Shown: positions 31,842 to 41,889, counted from the first letter of the stretch. The stretch: DNA of 64,000 nt from Streptomyces minutiscleroticus (GCF_014650875.1 NZ_BMVU01000017.1:80998-144997), one strand, 5' to 3'. Translations and numbers: made by a program. The notes: a model not told the origin generated them from the sequence alone.

Positions 31842-33281
31842 ATCGGATCCGTAGCACGTCGATAACGGCCTGTAAGCCGATCACATGAACTTAACGTACA
31901 TGTGCAAGAAGTCAATCTGCTCAGCTTGACCGCCGTGTCAATTGCTCATCCGGACACGACGCGGGGCCGCAATGGCCGATTCACACCCCCCTGCTCATGT
32001 ACGTCACGTCAATCTAGTGCTGTTCTGCGACAGCAGTGCCCAGATCTCACAGCCGTGGTGGCAGATCCTGCAGCCTCGGTGCCACGACCTCAGGAACTGG
32101 GCACTCCGGTTCTCTGATCGTGCTCCGCGTTCCAGCGATCTGGGTGCCAGATCGTACGGTCTTGGTCTCACAGATCATCTCCGCAGGTCACAGGGGTGAT
32201 GAGGGTGGCGCTCTCTTACATCTCCAACCCGCGCCGCTCCTCCCACGGGGCCGGACGTCGCAGCTGCCGTAGGGACGTTGCCGGTCCGGCCGACCCATGG
32301 ACCCGGTCCCCTTCCCGCCCGGCAGCTCGGTCGGCACCACCAGCCCCAGCGGACACGTCACGCACCATCGCGTCCGTCTCCGAGCTTCACTCCAACGGGC
32401 CAACACGATCGGCACACACTCCCCCGGCACGCACGGACGCCGGCTTCGGCACAACGCATCCGTGCCTGGACTCGACGGAAGCGGCAAAGGTCGCAGCGGT
32501 TGCCCGGCATCTTCCTCAGCCCTCACGGCGCCGGTTCTCCACCCGCGCCCCCGAAAGTCAGCCACGACGATGCCTCGGCCTTGCGATGATCAGGCGCGCG
32601 TGTGCCACGGCAACCCGGTTCCGGGCTCACCCGGGTATCGGCATTGAAAACCTCAACGGGCCCGTCAGCCGCCGACGGCGGCCGGCCACCCCGGCGGGGC
32701 ACCGCAAGCCCGCCAGGGCTGAGGAGCTACCGGCCCCCGGCGCAGATGCCGGAGAGCGCCGTCTCGCGGCGTTCCTCGACCGGAGAAGAAGACGATCATT
32801 GAGTGACAGCGCTTGAACCAGATGGCACCCAAACCATGGCCTTGACGCACTTCAGCAGCGCCAGCAGCGCCAGCAGCGCGCGGTGTCCGTAGCCGGCTTC
32901 GACGGCTTCTTGGGCCATGTGCCGGGCGGCACCGTGAGAGGGACCACTCCCCACGGCGCCGCCTTTTCGGACCGTCCCGGTCCGTCATCGGGACAAAGCG
33001 CCGGATCTTCCGGCCCGCACAGCCTCTGTGTTGACGCACCCGGCCCCATGCGAAGTGTCAGCGGCCCGCCCCCGGTCAAGGTCCCCGGCTACGCCAAGCG
33101 CCCGCCCAAACCGGGCAAGGGCGGCCTGCACGCGGTCGCCTGAAAAACAGACGTTTCAGGCACGCATCAGATGGTCGCTGCCGTCAGAAGGCCGTTCCGC
33201 GTGCGGTACGGTCCGGTGGCGTAGGTAAAGCCGTGGACGCGGCCGGGCCTGGGTATAGTGCAAGCAACCTTTTACTCAGGC
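31842..33281. other. 1.4-kb stretch with no supported gene
   Basis: The first 170 bases hold operator-like ACGTACATG sites and the right copy of the inverted repeat. The remainder has many short open frames in all phases, none with consistent codon bias or recognisable protein sequence, so it is probably decayed DNA. A short run of GCCAGCA units lies near 32860-32877. Confidence 0.5.
31994..32013 (-). repeat. Inverted repeat flanking the first RepL-like operon, right copy
   Basis: CTCATGTACGTCACGTCAAT, the inverse of the 31027-31046 copy with one mismatch. It lies about 150 bases upstream of the RepL-like start codon. Confidence 0.6.
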
Positions 33282-33320
33282 ACAGGGGCCCCGCCGGGCA
33301 TCGGCGGGGCCCCTGTTTTT
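33282..33320. terminator. Strong hairpin terminator
   Basis: A 15-bp perfect stem (left arm ACAGGGGCCCCGCCG), 5-base loop, and a T-run following on the + strand. It lies 7 bases beyond the stop of the leftward gene ending at 33327, so it can end that transcript as well as rightward read-through. Confidence 0.85.
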
Positions 33321-33326
33321 GCCGCT

Positions 33327-33743
33327 TCACGCGACGTGCAGGTCCGGCCGGCCTTGCGCCGGGGGTACGGCGGCATAGGCGGGGAGCTTGAGGTGGGGCA
33401 GGTCACCGGCCTTGATGCGGGCGATGGTGGTGCGGAAGGCGGCCTCCATGTCCTGCGTGCTGGCGTACTTCGCGGCCAACGGGTGCAGTCGGTAGGAGTT
33501 GCCCTTGCTGCCGTCCTCGTTCTTCGGGCGCAGCACGATGTTCAGCTCGCACAAGGGTGCGATGAGGTTGCTCACCGCCTGGGGGGTGACGCGGTACTCG
33601 GCGGCCATCTGCTTCTGCCGTACGGGCAGCTGGCCGCCGAAGTCGCTGCGGTAGAGCAGGTACTGCAGGAACTTCACCGCCGCCGGGGAGACCGGCAGGG
33701 CCCAGATGCGTTCGGACACGACCGGCGACATGACCTCAGCCAT
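33327..33743 (-). CDS. Winged-helix/MarR-like protein of the second replication-type operon
   Basis: A 138-aa protein with an HTH (KQMAAEYRVTPQAVSNLIAPL) and a wing (NIVLRPKNEDGSKGNSYRL). The C-terminal part has ALPHLKLP-type helices with a proline-rich end. It follows the RepL-like gene by 48 bases, mirroring the 31374/31066 pair. Probably a partner or regulator of the initiator. Confidence 0.7.
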   Translation of the reverse strand: MAEVMSPVVSERIWALPVSPAAVKFLQYLLYRSDFGGQLPVRQKQMAAEYRVTPQAVSNLIAPLCELNIVLRPKNEDGSKGNSYRLHPLAAKYASTQDMEAAFRTTIARIKAGDLPHLKLPAYAAVPPAQGRPDLHVA

Positions 33744-33791
33744 GGGCGTTCCTTTCTGATGACGAGCAGCGGTGCGATCGAGGGAGGGGTA

Positions 33792-34472
33792 TCACCCGGT
33801 GCGCCTCTCACGCTGGTCGCGGTACGGAGCGACGCCGAGGTCCAGTTCCTCTTGGTGGGCTTCGGGGCCGATGCCGTGGGGGAAGGCCTCGGGGTCGTGG
33901 TCGTGCTGGACGGCGAGGTGTTCCAGGACCTGGTGCTGGGCGGTGCTGGTGCCGTGGAACCACAGGCGCACATTGAGCTGTACGCGGCCGTTGCCGAGCT
34001 GTTCGACCCACTTGTAGCCCACCAGCGCTTTGATGGCGCGGTTGACGGTGGACCGGGTGATCATCTTGCCGCCCTTTTGGGCGGCGAGCTTGTTCAGCCC
34101 GTCCGTGATCTCCTGCTGGGTGTACTGGGCGATGCCGGTGCCGCGTTCCTGGCCTCCGGCGACGTACAGGAACACACACAGCTGGGACTTGGTGATGCTG
34201 TTGGCGACGGCGAGCTGGGCGAGCAGCTGGGTGAACCAGTTGGAGGCCAGGCTGTAACCGGCGTTGCCGGCCATGTCGTGGACGGCCGTATGGTGCGCCT
34301 CGTACTCGAGGACGACGTTCTTGAGTTTGCGCCCGTTGCGCGGATCGCCGCCCTGGGTGCTCCGGCCGAGCTGTTCGCCGAGGATCTGCAGCAGGTCGTC
34401 GAAGCCTGCGTCGTCGGACGTGGTGGCAGCAACGGCGCGGGGCCGGCGCCGTGCCGGTGGATCTGATGTCAC
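33792..34472 (-). CDS. RepL-like replication protein (226 aa)
   Basis: The central part has ITDGLNKLAAQKGGKMITRS, then NRAIKALVGYKWVEQLGNGR and LNVRLWFHGTSTAQ, a winged-helix arrangement with the 'P/F.HG' ending seen in RepL-type initiators. The N-terminal part is charged and may form a coiled helix. A field of dyad repeats lies immediately upstream (34512-34798), as expected for an initiator that binds and autoregulates its own origin/promoter. Direct biochemical family assignment is not possible from sequence alone. Confidence 0.7.
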   Translation of the reverse strand: MTSDPPARRRPRAVAATTSDDAGFDDLLQILGEQLGRSTQGGDPRNGRKLKNVVLEYEAHHTAVHDMAGNAGYSLASNWFTQLLAQLAVANSITKSQLCVFLYVAGGQERGTGIAQYTQQEITDGLNKLAAQKGGKMITRSTVNRAIKALVGYKWVEQLGNGRVQLNVRLWFHGTSTAQHQVLEHLAVQHDHDPEAFPHGIGPEAHQEELDLGVAPYRDQRERRTG

Positions 34473-34511
34473 AGGACCTCCTTGTTACTCAGGCGCCCAT
34501 GAGACTAGCCC

Positions 34512-34798
34512 AAAAATCAACCTGGGCTTGTCTTTTGATGCGATGGCGCGCCATCGGGGCCGACAACCGGGGAGTACAGCGCCGGGACGCCTCAGAAATC
34601 CACCGCAGCTTGATTTTCTGAACGCGCGAGAGCGATACATCAAGCAGGAGTTGATTTCCTGTGCTGCGATGACAGCACATCTCGCGGGTCCGGACTTCCG
34701 CTCGCGGGCGCCACTCGGCGCATCGGTCGCGGTCGTGACCTGCGGGTTTGTCATCCACCAGGACCCTCGCAGGAAATCAAGCGCAGCTTGATTTCCTG
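34512..34798. repeat. AAATCAAGC/GCTTGATTT dyads: candidate origin or operator field
   Basis: Four related dyads lie upstream of the RepL-like gene: a degenerate one at 34513-34535, one at 34594-34620 (right half CAGCTTGATTTTCTG), one at 34639-34660 (ATCAA...TTGAT) and a perfect 13-bp dyad with a 3-base loop at 34770-34798 (arm CAGGAAATCAAGC). Local A+T content is raised. This is what an initiator-binding site or plasmid origin looks like, but an operator array is possible. Confidence 0.65.
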
Positions 34799-35394
34799 GG
34801 TCAAGTGTGTCCGCCACATTGACATTCCGTCTCGGCAAATGTGCCCCACGGGACAACATCAGTTCGGCAAAACTGCAGGTCAGGACCTTGCATACGGCGC
34901 GCGTCTCTTCTTAAAGAGCACCCCCTCAGGCCCCTGGACATTCCCATGGCCGCATCCGCATCCGTACTTGCTCCATGCGATGCATCCGATGCCCCGCACT
35001 CAGCCCATCTTCGACCGCCACCCCGGAACGGCACCCCTACGGCGCCGCACCCGACCGGGGGCGGGCGGAGGCCACCCGTACCCCCACTCGCATCGCCCCC
35101 GTCTTTCATCTTTGAACCGTCACGGCAGAAACCACCCGAGACGCGGCAGCGCTGGTGCCGACCACTGCCCGCACTCGAGTACGGCGCGGCACGCGAAGCG
35201 AGCGCAACCAGCGATCGTCCAGGGGCGAGGAGGATCAGACCTCGCTGTAGGCGACCACCACGACGATGCGCAGTGCGGTCGCGAAGTACAAGAACCGCGC
35301 CGGGTACCGTGCTGGGCACGTATCCGGGCGTCCCGCCCACTCGTCGACGGAGAAATCGCGCACTTGTCACACGCACTCCGGGCAGGATGCCGCT
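34799..35394. other. Intergenic stretch without a supported gene
   Basis: About 600 bases between the dyad field and the repeat-protein gene. Open frames exist on both strands but none has convincing codon bias or a recognisable protein. Confidence 0.45.
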
Positions 35395-36911
35395 GTGCAT
35401 CACATCCTGTGCGGGCTCGCCGCCAATCCGGCCCTGTCGTCCGAGTCGGTCGACTGGTTGATATCCATCGCGGATGACGACATCGCCACGGTTCTCGCGG
35501 GCCGCGCGGACCTCAGCCATGCACAAGCGGTCCCGTTGGCCGAGCGCGTCCACGAGAGCGCTGTGCAACTCGCGTACGAGGGCCGGCTGCTCGGCGCCGA
35601 CGTGGATCCCTCCGTCCGGCCGGATGCCGCCCTTGCCCTGCTCGACCGAGGTGTCTGCCGCCCGCAGTGGGCGCGTCTCCTCGCGGCGGATCCGGCCGGT
35701 GAGCGCCGGGAGAGGCTGGCGGCCTGCCCCGGTCTCCCGTCCGCCGTGGTGGACACGCTCGAGGCGGACCCGGACGTACGTGTCGTCGCCGAGCTGGCGC
35801 TGTGGGCCACTGCGGACGTGGCCTCGAGGCTGGCGGCGCATCCGCATGCCGAGGTCCGCCGTGCGGTGGCGGGCAACGAAGCGACACCTGCGGCCACACT
35901 GTCAGGGTTGATGACAGGGGAAGGGCTGCCCGCGGCGCGGCGCTGCCTGGTCTGTGACCGCGAGAAGACCCCCTTCGTTCACGATCGGCAGTGCCCACGA
36001 CTGGACTGCGACCTGCCCCCGGGCGCCTCCTGCGACGGCTCGCACGAATCCACCGTCCACGACATGCAGCAGGCGGCACTCCGTAACCCCGCCACCCCCA
36101 TCGAAGCCGTCATCAGCTTTGTGGACCATCCGTCGATGCTGTTGCGCTCGGCGCTCGCCACCCGCCAGGACCTGCCCCAGCAGGCATGCGCACGACTCGC
36201 CGCGGACCCCGCTCCCGGTGTCCGCGCCGACCTCGCCGGAAATCCCACGATCGACGATGCCCTGATCCGTGCGCTGGCCGGCGACCGCGACCCCGACGTA
36301 CGTCGCAAGCTGGCCCACCATCCACGTGTGCCACTCGACGTGCTCACCCGCCTGGCCCGAACCACCAAGATCGGTGCCACCCTTCTGCCCCGTGTCGCCG
36401 CCGCCCGCCCCGCCGAGGTCGAAGAACTGGCCACGTCACCGGACCCGGCTGCCCGCATGCTCGTGGCCCACCACCGCGACCTGCCGCCGCAGATACGCGA
36501 CCGGCTGGCCGACGACCCCGACGCGAAAGTCGTCAAGGCCCTCGCTGCGCACCCCGGCCTCACCGAAGCGCAGCTGCGCGCCATGGCCGACCGACACGGC
36601 GTCCGTGTCCTGGCCAAAGTGGCAACCAACCCGGATGCGCCCCGGCGCTGCTGGAGGACCTGGTCCGGCACAAACCGACAGTGCGGAAGGTGCTCCGTGA
36701 GGTTGCCCGGCACCGCAGGGCAACAGCCTCGGCGCTGCTCGTCTGCCTGGCGGACCGACGAACAAGACCCGTGGCCGCCGACCACCCGGCACTCCCGCCA
36801 CCGCTCATCGCAGAGCTGCTGGCTGACACGGACGGGGAGGTGGCGGAGGCAGCAGCGGCCAACCCGTCCCTGCCGGTTGCCGTGATCGCGGATCTGATGT
36901 GCCAGCAGTGA
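35395..36911 (+). pseudogene. Leucine-rich-variant (HEAT-like) repeat protein, frameshifted
   Basis: The protein is built of short helical repeats of the 'LAxxPxxxVRxxLAxNP' type (LRV/HEAT-like), about 12-15 copies. Near residues 185-215 it has a cysteine cluster (CLVC, then CPRLDC, then SC) that could bind zinc or an iron-sulfur cluster; LRV proteins of nitrogen fixers carry a cysteine cluster too. After NPDAP at about 36640 the coding frame shifts: the repeats continue in another frame (ALLEDLVRHKPTVRKVL ... NPSLPVAVIADLMC) and stop at 36911. The GTG at 35395 is my start; ribosome binding is weak. The break could be a real mutation or a sequencing error. Confidence 0.75.
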
Positions 36912-37331
36912 ATACCCCGCCCGCCGAGTCGACTGCCGGCTCGCCGAGCGAAGCGTTCCGTCACCGCGGCGGCCGTGCCGACCGGAACCGACATCCCGAG
37001 TAGCGCGTCACGCTACTGCTGGGCGAGCCGGCCGGGGCGATGGCGAAGGGGAAGGGCTCGGTGACTGTGGTGACATGGCCCGCCGTCGCTCCGCGTCGGC
37101 GACGACGATGTCAGGGGGCACCAGCCCGTCGGGCACGACCACGTTCACCGCCTCCAGCACCTCCTCCAGGCGCCACCGGCTGCCTCCACCGCGTTCTGCA
37201 GGAGCACGGCGAGGCGGTCGGAGGCGCCCTGGTGCACGACGCCGCTGCAAAGACTCATCGCTTCGAACATGAACCGTTGTGAATCCGATGGCGGCCCGGA
37301 CGTGCCCTGGGCTGGGAATGTGTCCGAGGCG
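36912..37331. other. Intergenic stretch without a supported gene
   Basis: 420 bases between the repeat protein and the converging SARP gene. No gene, repeat or clear terminator is seen. Confidence 0.45.
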
Positions 37332-40313
37332 TCACCGGCATCCCGGCTGCCGGGTGGTGAAGGAGGTCCCCTCTCTCGGTTCGTTTGTTTCCGGTCGGGT
37401 GTTCGCGGTCCTGCCCGACCGCGCCAGTTCCGCGCGAGCGGTCGTGAGGTCCCGCAGTGTTCGCGTCTGCCAGGTCGGCAGGTCCAGTGCAGTCCACCAC
37501 TGCAGCGAGCGGTTCAGATGGTCGATTGCGTGCTGCGGGCGGCCTGTCGCAAGGTCGAGTTCGCCCAGTGTGCGCAGCGTCAGGGCTTGGCCGAAGCCGT
37601 CCTGCATTTCGTTGCAGGTTCGCAGGCACTCCAGCAGTTCGTGGCGCATGGTGTCGCCGAGCCCCTGGCGAATGCGGACCTTGGCCAGGGCCTGGATCGC
37701 GTAGGCGTACATGAGGCGGTCGCCCAGGTCGTGCAGGATCCCGACGGCGGCTTCGGCGTGCTCGGCTGCCTCGGTGAGGCGGCCGGCGGCCCGGTGGACG
37801 ATGGATACCGACCGGAGCGTGATGGCCTCCCCGCGCCGGTCGCCGAGGCGCCGGTAGAGCTGCAGGGCGTGCACGCATTCGCTCAGGGCCTGCTCGAGTT
37901 CACCCTGTTCGGTGAGGACGCGGCCGAGGCCGTGGGCCGCCTGCGCGATGTGGGCCGGCTGTTCCAGCCAGGGAAGGGCCGAGTCGATCGAGGATCGTGC
38001 CCGCGCCAGTTCACCGCGTTCTCGTTGCACGGTGCTCAGCGACAGCAGGGTGGTCGCTTCCCCGTGGCGGTCGCCGCTGTCGCGGAACGCCTTGATGGCC
38101 TGGTCGTAGTAGGTCTGTGCCTCGTCGAACCGGTCCTGTTCGTATCGCAGCCATCCCAGGCCGGACAGCAGCCGGGCTTCGCCCGCGCGGTCACCGGCTC
38201 GGCGAGCGGCTGCCAGTGCGGCCGCGTGGGTGCGCCACCACTGGGTGAACTGGTTGCGGACGGAGAAGTGGGATGCGCACAGGCCGGCTGCCAGCCGTGT
38301 GGCCATGTCCGTCAGGTTCAGTTCGCTGATCCGTTCCACGATGCCGATCAGCGTGGTCTGCTCGGCATCGAACCATGCCTCGGGGTCGGCCAGCAGTTCG
38401 GTGACGGCGCAGTCGTCGACGAAGGGGTCGGTGTCGGCTCTGGTCGGCTGGTCGAAGCCGGCGTGCGGGATGCTTCGGCCGGCCAGTTCCGTCAGGGCCA
38501 GGCAGGTCTGTGCGGCCCGGGTGCAGGCCGCCAGTACTTCGTCCTCTGTCTCTTCCGCCTCGCCTTGCTGTCGTGCGAACACGCGGGTCAGATCGTGCAG
38601 GCGGTAGCGCAGGAAACCGCCTTCTTCCCCGATGAGGGTCACCAGTTGGGCGTCGACCAGTCGTTCCACGATCTCTTCGGCGTCGGTCGGCGAACAGCCG
38701 AGCAGCGGGGCGACGAGCCAGCCGCCGAAGGTGCTGACGTCGAGCAGTCCCAGCCGCCGCAGGGCCGTGCGTTCGCGCCGTGCCAGGCCGTCGTAGCTGA
38801 AGGCCAGACTGCTGCGCACTTCCAGGTCGCCGAGGGTGAGTTCCTGCAGCGTCCGGCACTGTACTCTCAGGCGCTCCGCGAGCCGTGACAGTTGCCACTG
38901 CGGTCTGGCGGCCAGTCGGGCGCCCGCGATGCGCACGGCGAGTGGCAATTGCCCGCACAGTCGTACGATTTCCTCGGCCGCACGGGGTTCTGCCGCCACG
39001 CGTTCGTCACCGACCACGCGATTGAGCAGTTCCAGAGCTTCGTCGTCGTCCAGCACGGGCAGGTGCGTGTGGACGGCTCCGTCCAGGGCGCCCATGCGCT
39101 CACGGCTGGAGACCAGTACCGCGCACGAGTTGCCGCCGGGCAGCAGCGGGCGGACCTGGCGTTCGTCTCGTGCGTCGTCCAGCAGGACCAGTACACGGCG
39201 TTCGGCCAGCAGCGAGCGGTAGAGCCGGGCGCGTTCGTCGGTGTCGTCGGGGATCGCTGTTTTGGCCACTCCCAGGGCGCGCAGGAATCCGGCGAGCACT
39301 TCACCGGTGTCCGCGGGTACGGCGTGGACACCGCGCAGGTTCGCATACAGCTGCCCGTCGCGAAAGTGGGTGCGTACGGCGTGTGCGACGTGGGTGGTCA
39401 GGGTGGACTTGCCCGCGCCGGGTTGGCCGAAGACCGCGCAGACCCGCAGTGTGTCGGATGTCTCGGTCAGCTGTCGCACCAGGTGCCCGGCCTGTGCTGT
39501 CCGTCCGGTGAAATCGGCTATGTTGCGCGGAAGCTGGCTGGGACGGGATGCGGTCTCGGCCGGGACGCGGGCCGGGCTCTTCGGCTCGGTGCGCAGGATG
39601 CGCTCGTGAACGGATCGCAGGGCGGGGCCGGGGTCCACGCCCAGGTCCTCGAGCAGCGCCTGTCGGCCCTCGTGGTAACAGGCCAGCGCTTCCGCCTGGC
39701 GGCCTGTGTGGTGCAGCGCGAGCATGAGCTGGCCGCGCAACCGCTCTCTGAGCGGGTGCTCACCGACCGCCGCCGTCAGTGCGGGAATGACGGCTTCGCC
39801 GCGTTCCATCGCCAGGTGGGCCTCGGCCCAGTCCTCCAGGGCGGTCAGCTGTGACTGCCGCAGCCGGGCGCGCTCGCCCTCGGCCCAGGTTCCGCGCGCT
39901 CCGCCCAGTGCCGGGCCGCGCCACAGGGCGAGCGCCGCGGTGAGCCGGGAGGCGGCCTCCTCGAGATCGCCGTCCGCGAGCGCTGCCCGGCCTGCGGCCG
40001 CATCGCGCGTGAACACGTGCAGGTCGACCTGGTCCTCGGGGGCCGCGAGCTGGTAACCGCCGCTGCTGCGGCGCAGTGACGCGGCACCGCCCGCGATGGC
40101 CCGTCTGAGCGCCGATATGTGGGTGTAGAGGGAGCTGCGCGCCTGCTCCGGCGGGTCCTCGTCCCACAGGGCGTCCACCAGCTCGTCCAGCGAGACGGTC
40201 CGGTCCGTGTACATGGCCAGGATGGCGAGCAGTGTGCACGCCTTGGGTCCCTTGATGGCAATCGGGCGTCCGTCGATCACGGCTTCGACCGGCCCTAATA
40301 TGCGGATCTCCAT
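37332..40313 (-). CDS. AfsR-type SARP regulator (993 aa) with TTA codon
   Basis: Domains in order: OmpR-like winged helix (MEIRILGPVEAVIDGRP, about 1-95), bacterial transcriptional activation domain (about 100-245), NB-ARC ATPase with Walker A GQPGAGKST near residue 300 and LVLLDDA, then TPR repeats (about 650-970). This is the large AfsR/SARP type that activates secondary metabolism. The ATG at 40313 has GGGGGGTGG upstream. Codon 6 (Leu) is TTA at 40296-40298, so its translation should need the bldA tRNA. No biosynthetic gene adjoins it; it may act on the clusters at 1-29 kb or elsewhere. Confidence 0.93.
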   Translation of the reverse strand: MEIRILGPVEAVIDGRPIAIKGPKACTLLAILAMYTDRTVSLDELVDALWDEDPPEQARSSLYTHISALRRAIAGGAASLRRSSGGYQLAAPEDQVDLHVFTRDAAAGRAALADGDLEEAASRLTAALALWRGPALGGARGTWAEGERARLRQSQLTALEDWAEAHLAMERGEAVIPALTAAVGEHPLRERLRGQLMLALHHTGRQAEALACYHEGRQALLEDLGVDPGPALRSVHERILRTEPKSPARVPAETASRPSQLPRNIADFTGRTAQAGHLVRQLTETSDTLRVCAVFGQPGAGKSTLTTHVAHAVRTHFRDGQLYANLRGVHAVPADTGEVLAGFLRALGVAKTAIPDDTDERARLYRSLLAERRVLVLLDDARDERQVRPLLPGGNSCAVLVSSRERMGALDGAVHTHLPVLDDDEALELLNRVVGDERVAAEPRAAEEIVRLCGQLPLAVRIAGARLAARPQWQLSRLAERLRVQCRTLQELTLGDLEVRSSLAFSYDGLARRERTALRRLGLLDVSTFGGWLVAPLLGCSPTDAEEIVERLVDAQLVTLIGEEGGFLRYRLHDLTRVFARQQGEAEETEDEVLAACTRAAQTCLALTELAGRSIPHAGFDQPTRADTDPFVDDCAVTELLADPEAWFDAEQTTLIGIVERISELNLTDMATRLAAGLCASHFSVRNQFTQWWRTHAAALAAARRAGDRAGEARLLSGLGWLRYEQDRFDEAQTYYDQAIKAFRDSGDRHGEATTLLSLSTVQRERGELARARSSIDSALPWLEQPAHIAQAAHGLGRVLTEQGELEQALSECVHALQLYRRLGDRRGEAITLRSVSIVHRAAGRLTEAAEHAEAAVGILHDLGDRLMYAYAIQALAKVRIRQGLGDTMRHELLECLRTCNEMQDGFGQALTLRTLGELDLATGRPQHAIDHLNRSLQWWTALDLPTWQTRTLRDLTTARAELARSGRTANTRPETNEPREGTSFTTRQPGCR

Positions 40314-40386
40314 GCCACCCCCCGCGGTCGCCTCAATGTAACCCGGGTGGGGTGAAAGCCAGGTGTGGCTGGTGGGCCAAAACAAG

Positions 40387-40437
40387 ACACCTTCGTGCCG
40401 GGCACGCAGCGGCGCTGCGTGCCCGGCACGAAGGTGT
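40387..40437. terminator. 24-bp stem hairpin terminator
   Basis: Perfect 24-bp arms with a 3-base loop (GGC), between the SARP start and the end of the CHAP gene. It probably terminates the leftward CHAP transcript before it enters the SARP gene. Confidence 0.85.
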
Positions 40438-40533
40438 GAGCTGTCGGCTCCGGCTCCGTGGACGGGGTGTTCCCGCGGGTGGACGCGTGAAGGGGCCCGG
40501 CCGGTCGGGTGCCGGCCGAGCCCCTTCGGAGGG

Positions 40534-41889
40534 TCAGGACAGGTCGAATCCGGAAACGTTGGACGTCTGGTACCAGGGACCGTCGTAGGCGCCGGTCTTC
40601 AGGTACAGGCTGCCGTTCTGGATCATGCCGATCCTGTCGCCGCTGACTTCGAAGTCACCGATCGGGCCGTTGGCGACGGTCTTCCAGGTGCTCTGCGGGC
40701 CGTCCTCCTGCAGGACGAGCTTGCCGTTGTGCTCGGCGAGGATGCGGTTGCCGGACACGGAGAACCGGGAGATGCCGTCGGTGTCGTACCAGCGCTCCTT
40801 CAGACCGCCGTCCTTGACCGACAGCTTGCTGCCGCGCAGCACGCCGATCCGGCCGCCGTCGAGGTCGAAGGACGACACGCCCTCGGTGAGGTGCTGCCAC
40901 GAGGCGTCCAGGCTGCCCTCCTGGACCATGAACTTGCCGTCCGTGGTCGTCACGCCGACCCGGTTCGTGTCCAGGTCGAACGCGGTGACCCCGTTGGTGG
41001 TGTGCCACTTGGCGTCGAGCGAGCCCGTCTTGGTGTGCAGCACGTTGCCCGGCTGCAGCACGCCGACCACGTCGCCGTCGAGGTCGAAGTCGACCACGTC
41101 GTCCGCGATCTTCTTCCATTCGGCCTTCAGGCCGCCTTCCTTGACGAGCAGCTGGTCGTTCTGGTTGATCACGCCGATGCGGTCGCTGGTGGCCTTGTAC
41201 GCCTTGACGTTCTCCGTCAGCGAGGTCCAGCTGGTCTGCGGACCGCCTTCCTGGGCGTACAGGACACCGTTCTGCACGGCCAGGACGCGGGGGGTGGGCG
41301 GAGCGGGAACGTCCTGTTCCAGACCCACCGGGGACACGAAGGCACTGATGGTCTGGCCGAAGATGCTGCTGCCGACCTGACCGTAGCCCTTGCTGTACGA
41401 CACCGTCGAGGTGGCGGCGTTGCTGCCGCCGAAGTTGCCGTTGGTGACCTGGATGGTCCGGTCGGCGTACACCTGCACGACCACTCCGACGTGATCGGCC
41501 CTGCCTCCGCCGAGGTAGTTGAACACCACGGCGTCGCCGACCTTGGGCACATAGCTCTTGTCGGTGTGAAGGGTGCCCTTGTTCTGCCCGTACAGGAAGA
41601 AGCTGCCGGCCGCCGGTGTCAGGCCGTCGACCTGGGCTCCCGTCTTGGCCCACAGCCACTTGGCGTAGTCCGCGCACCACGCCTCGGGGGAGCCGCCGGC
41701 TCCCGTGCAGCTGCTGTAGAAGCCGACCTCGCCGTGGCTGTTCGTGCTGCAGGCGTTCTTGGCGAAGTTGGCCTGGTTGAGCTTCACCAGGTCCTGTGCG
41801 GTGGCGGCGGAGGCGGTCGACGTCGCGGTCATCATGAGGGCGGAGCTCGCGGTCAGCAGGAGCGCAGTGCGGGCGGTCTTGGCGAACAT
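40534..41889 (-). CDS. Secreted CHAP-domain protein with beta-propeller repeats
   Basis: This 451-aa protein begins with a signal peptide (MFAKTARTALLLTASSALMM ... ASA). Residues about 50-190 form a CHAP amidase/peptidase domain: the cysteine is in AWCADYAKWLW and the histidine in RADHVGVVVQVY. From about 215 to the end there are about seven repeats of roughly 38 residues of the form 'VGVL..G..L..K.G.L...W......V..FDLDGD', resembling tectonin-type propeller blades. The product is likely a secreted cell-wall hydrolase with a carbohydrate- or lipid-binding propeller. An AGGGAGAAG site precedes the ATG at 41889. Confidence 0.88.
   Translation of the reverse strand: MFAKTARTALLLTASSALMMTATSTASAATAQDLVKLNQANFAKNACSTNSHGEVGFYSSCTGAGGSPEAWCADYAKWLWAKTGAQVDGLTPAAGSFFLYGQNKGTLHTDKSYVPKVGDAVVFNYLGGGRADHVGVVVQVYADRTIQVTNGNFGGSNAATSTVSYSKGYGQVGSSIFGQTISAFVSPVGLEQDVPAPPTPRVLAVQNGVLYAQEGGPQTSWTSLTENVKAYKATSDRIGVINQNDQLLVKEGGLKAEWKKIADDVVDFDLDGDVVGVLQPGNVLHTKTGSLDAKWHTTNGVTAFDLDTNRVGVTTTDGKFMVQEGSLDASWQHLTEGVSSFDLDGGRIGVLRGSKLSVKDGGLKERWYDTDGISRFSVSGNRILAEHNGKLVLQEDGPQSTWKTVANGPIGDFEVSGDRIGMIQNGSLYLKTGAYDGPWYQTSNVSGFDLS

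Noticed and set aside
32196..33143. Several 80-200 codon frames between the two RepL-like operons
   Set aside because: Compositionally biased translations, no ribosome binding sites and no recognisable motifs.
33272..34494. TTACTCAGGC repeats (33272 and 34485) as transposon or att ends
   Set aside because: Only about 10 bases are shared, in direct orientation, with no integrase or target duplication, so chance or operator use is more likely.
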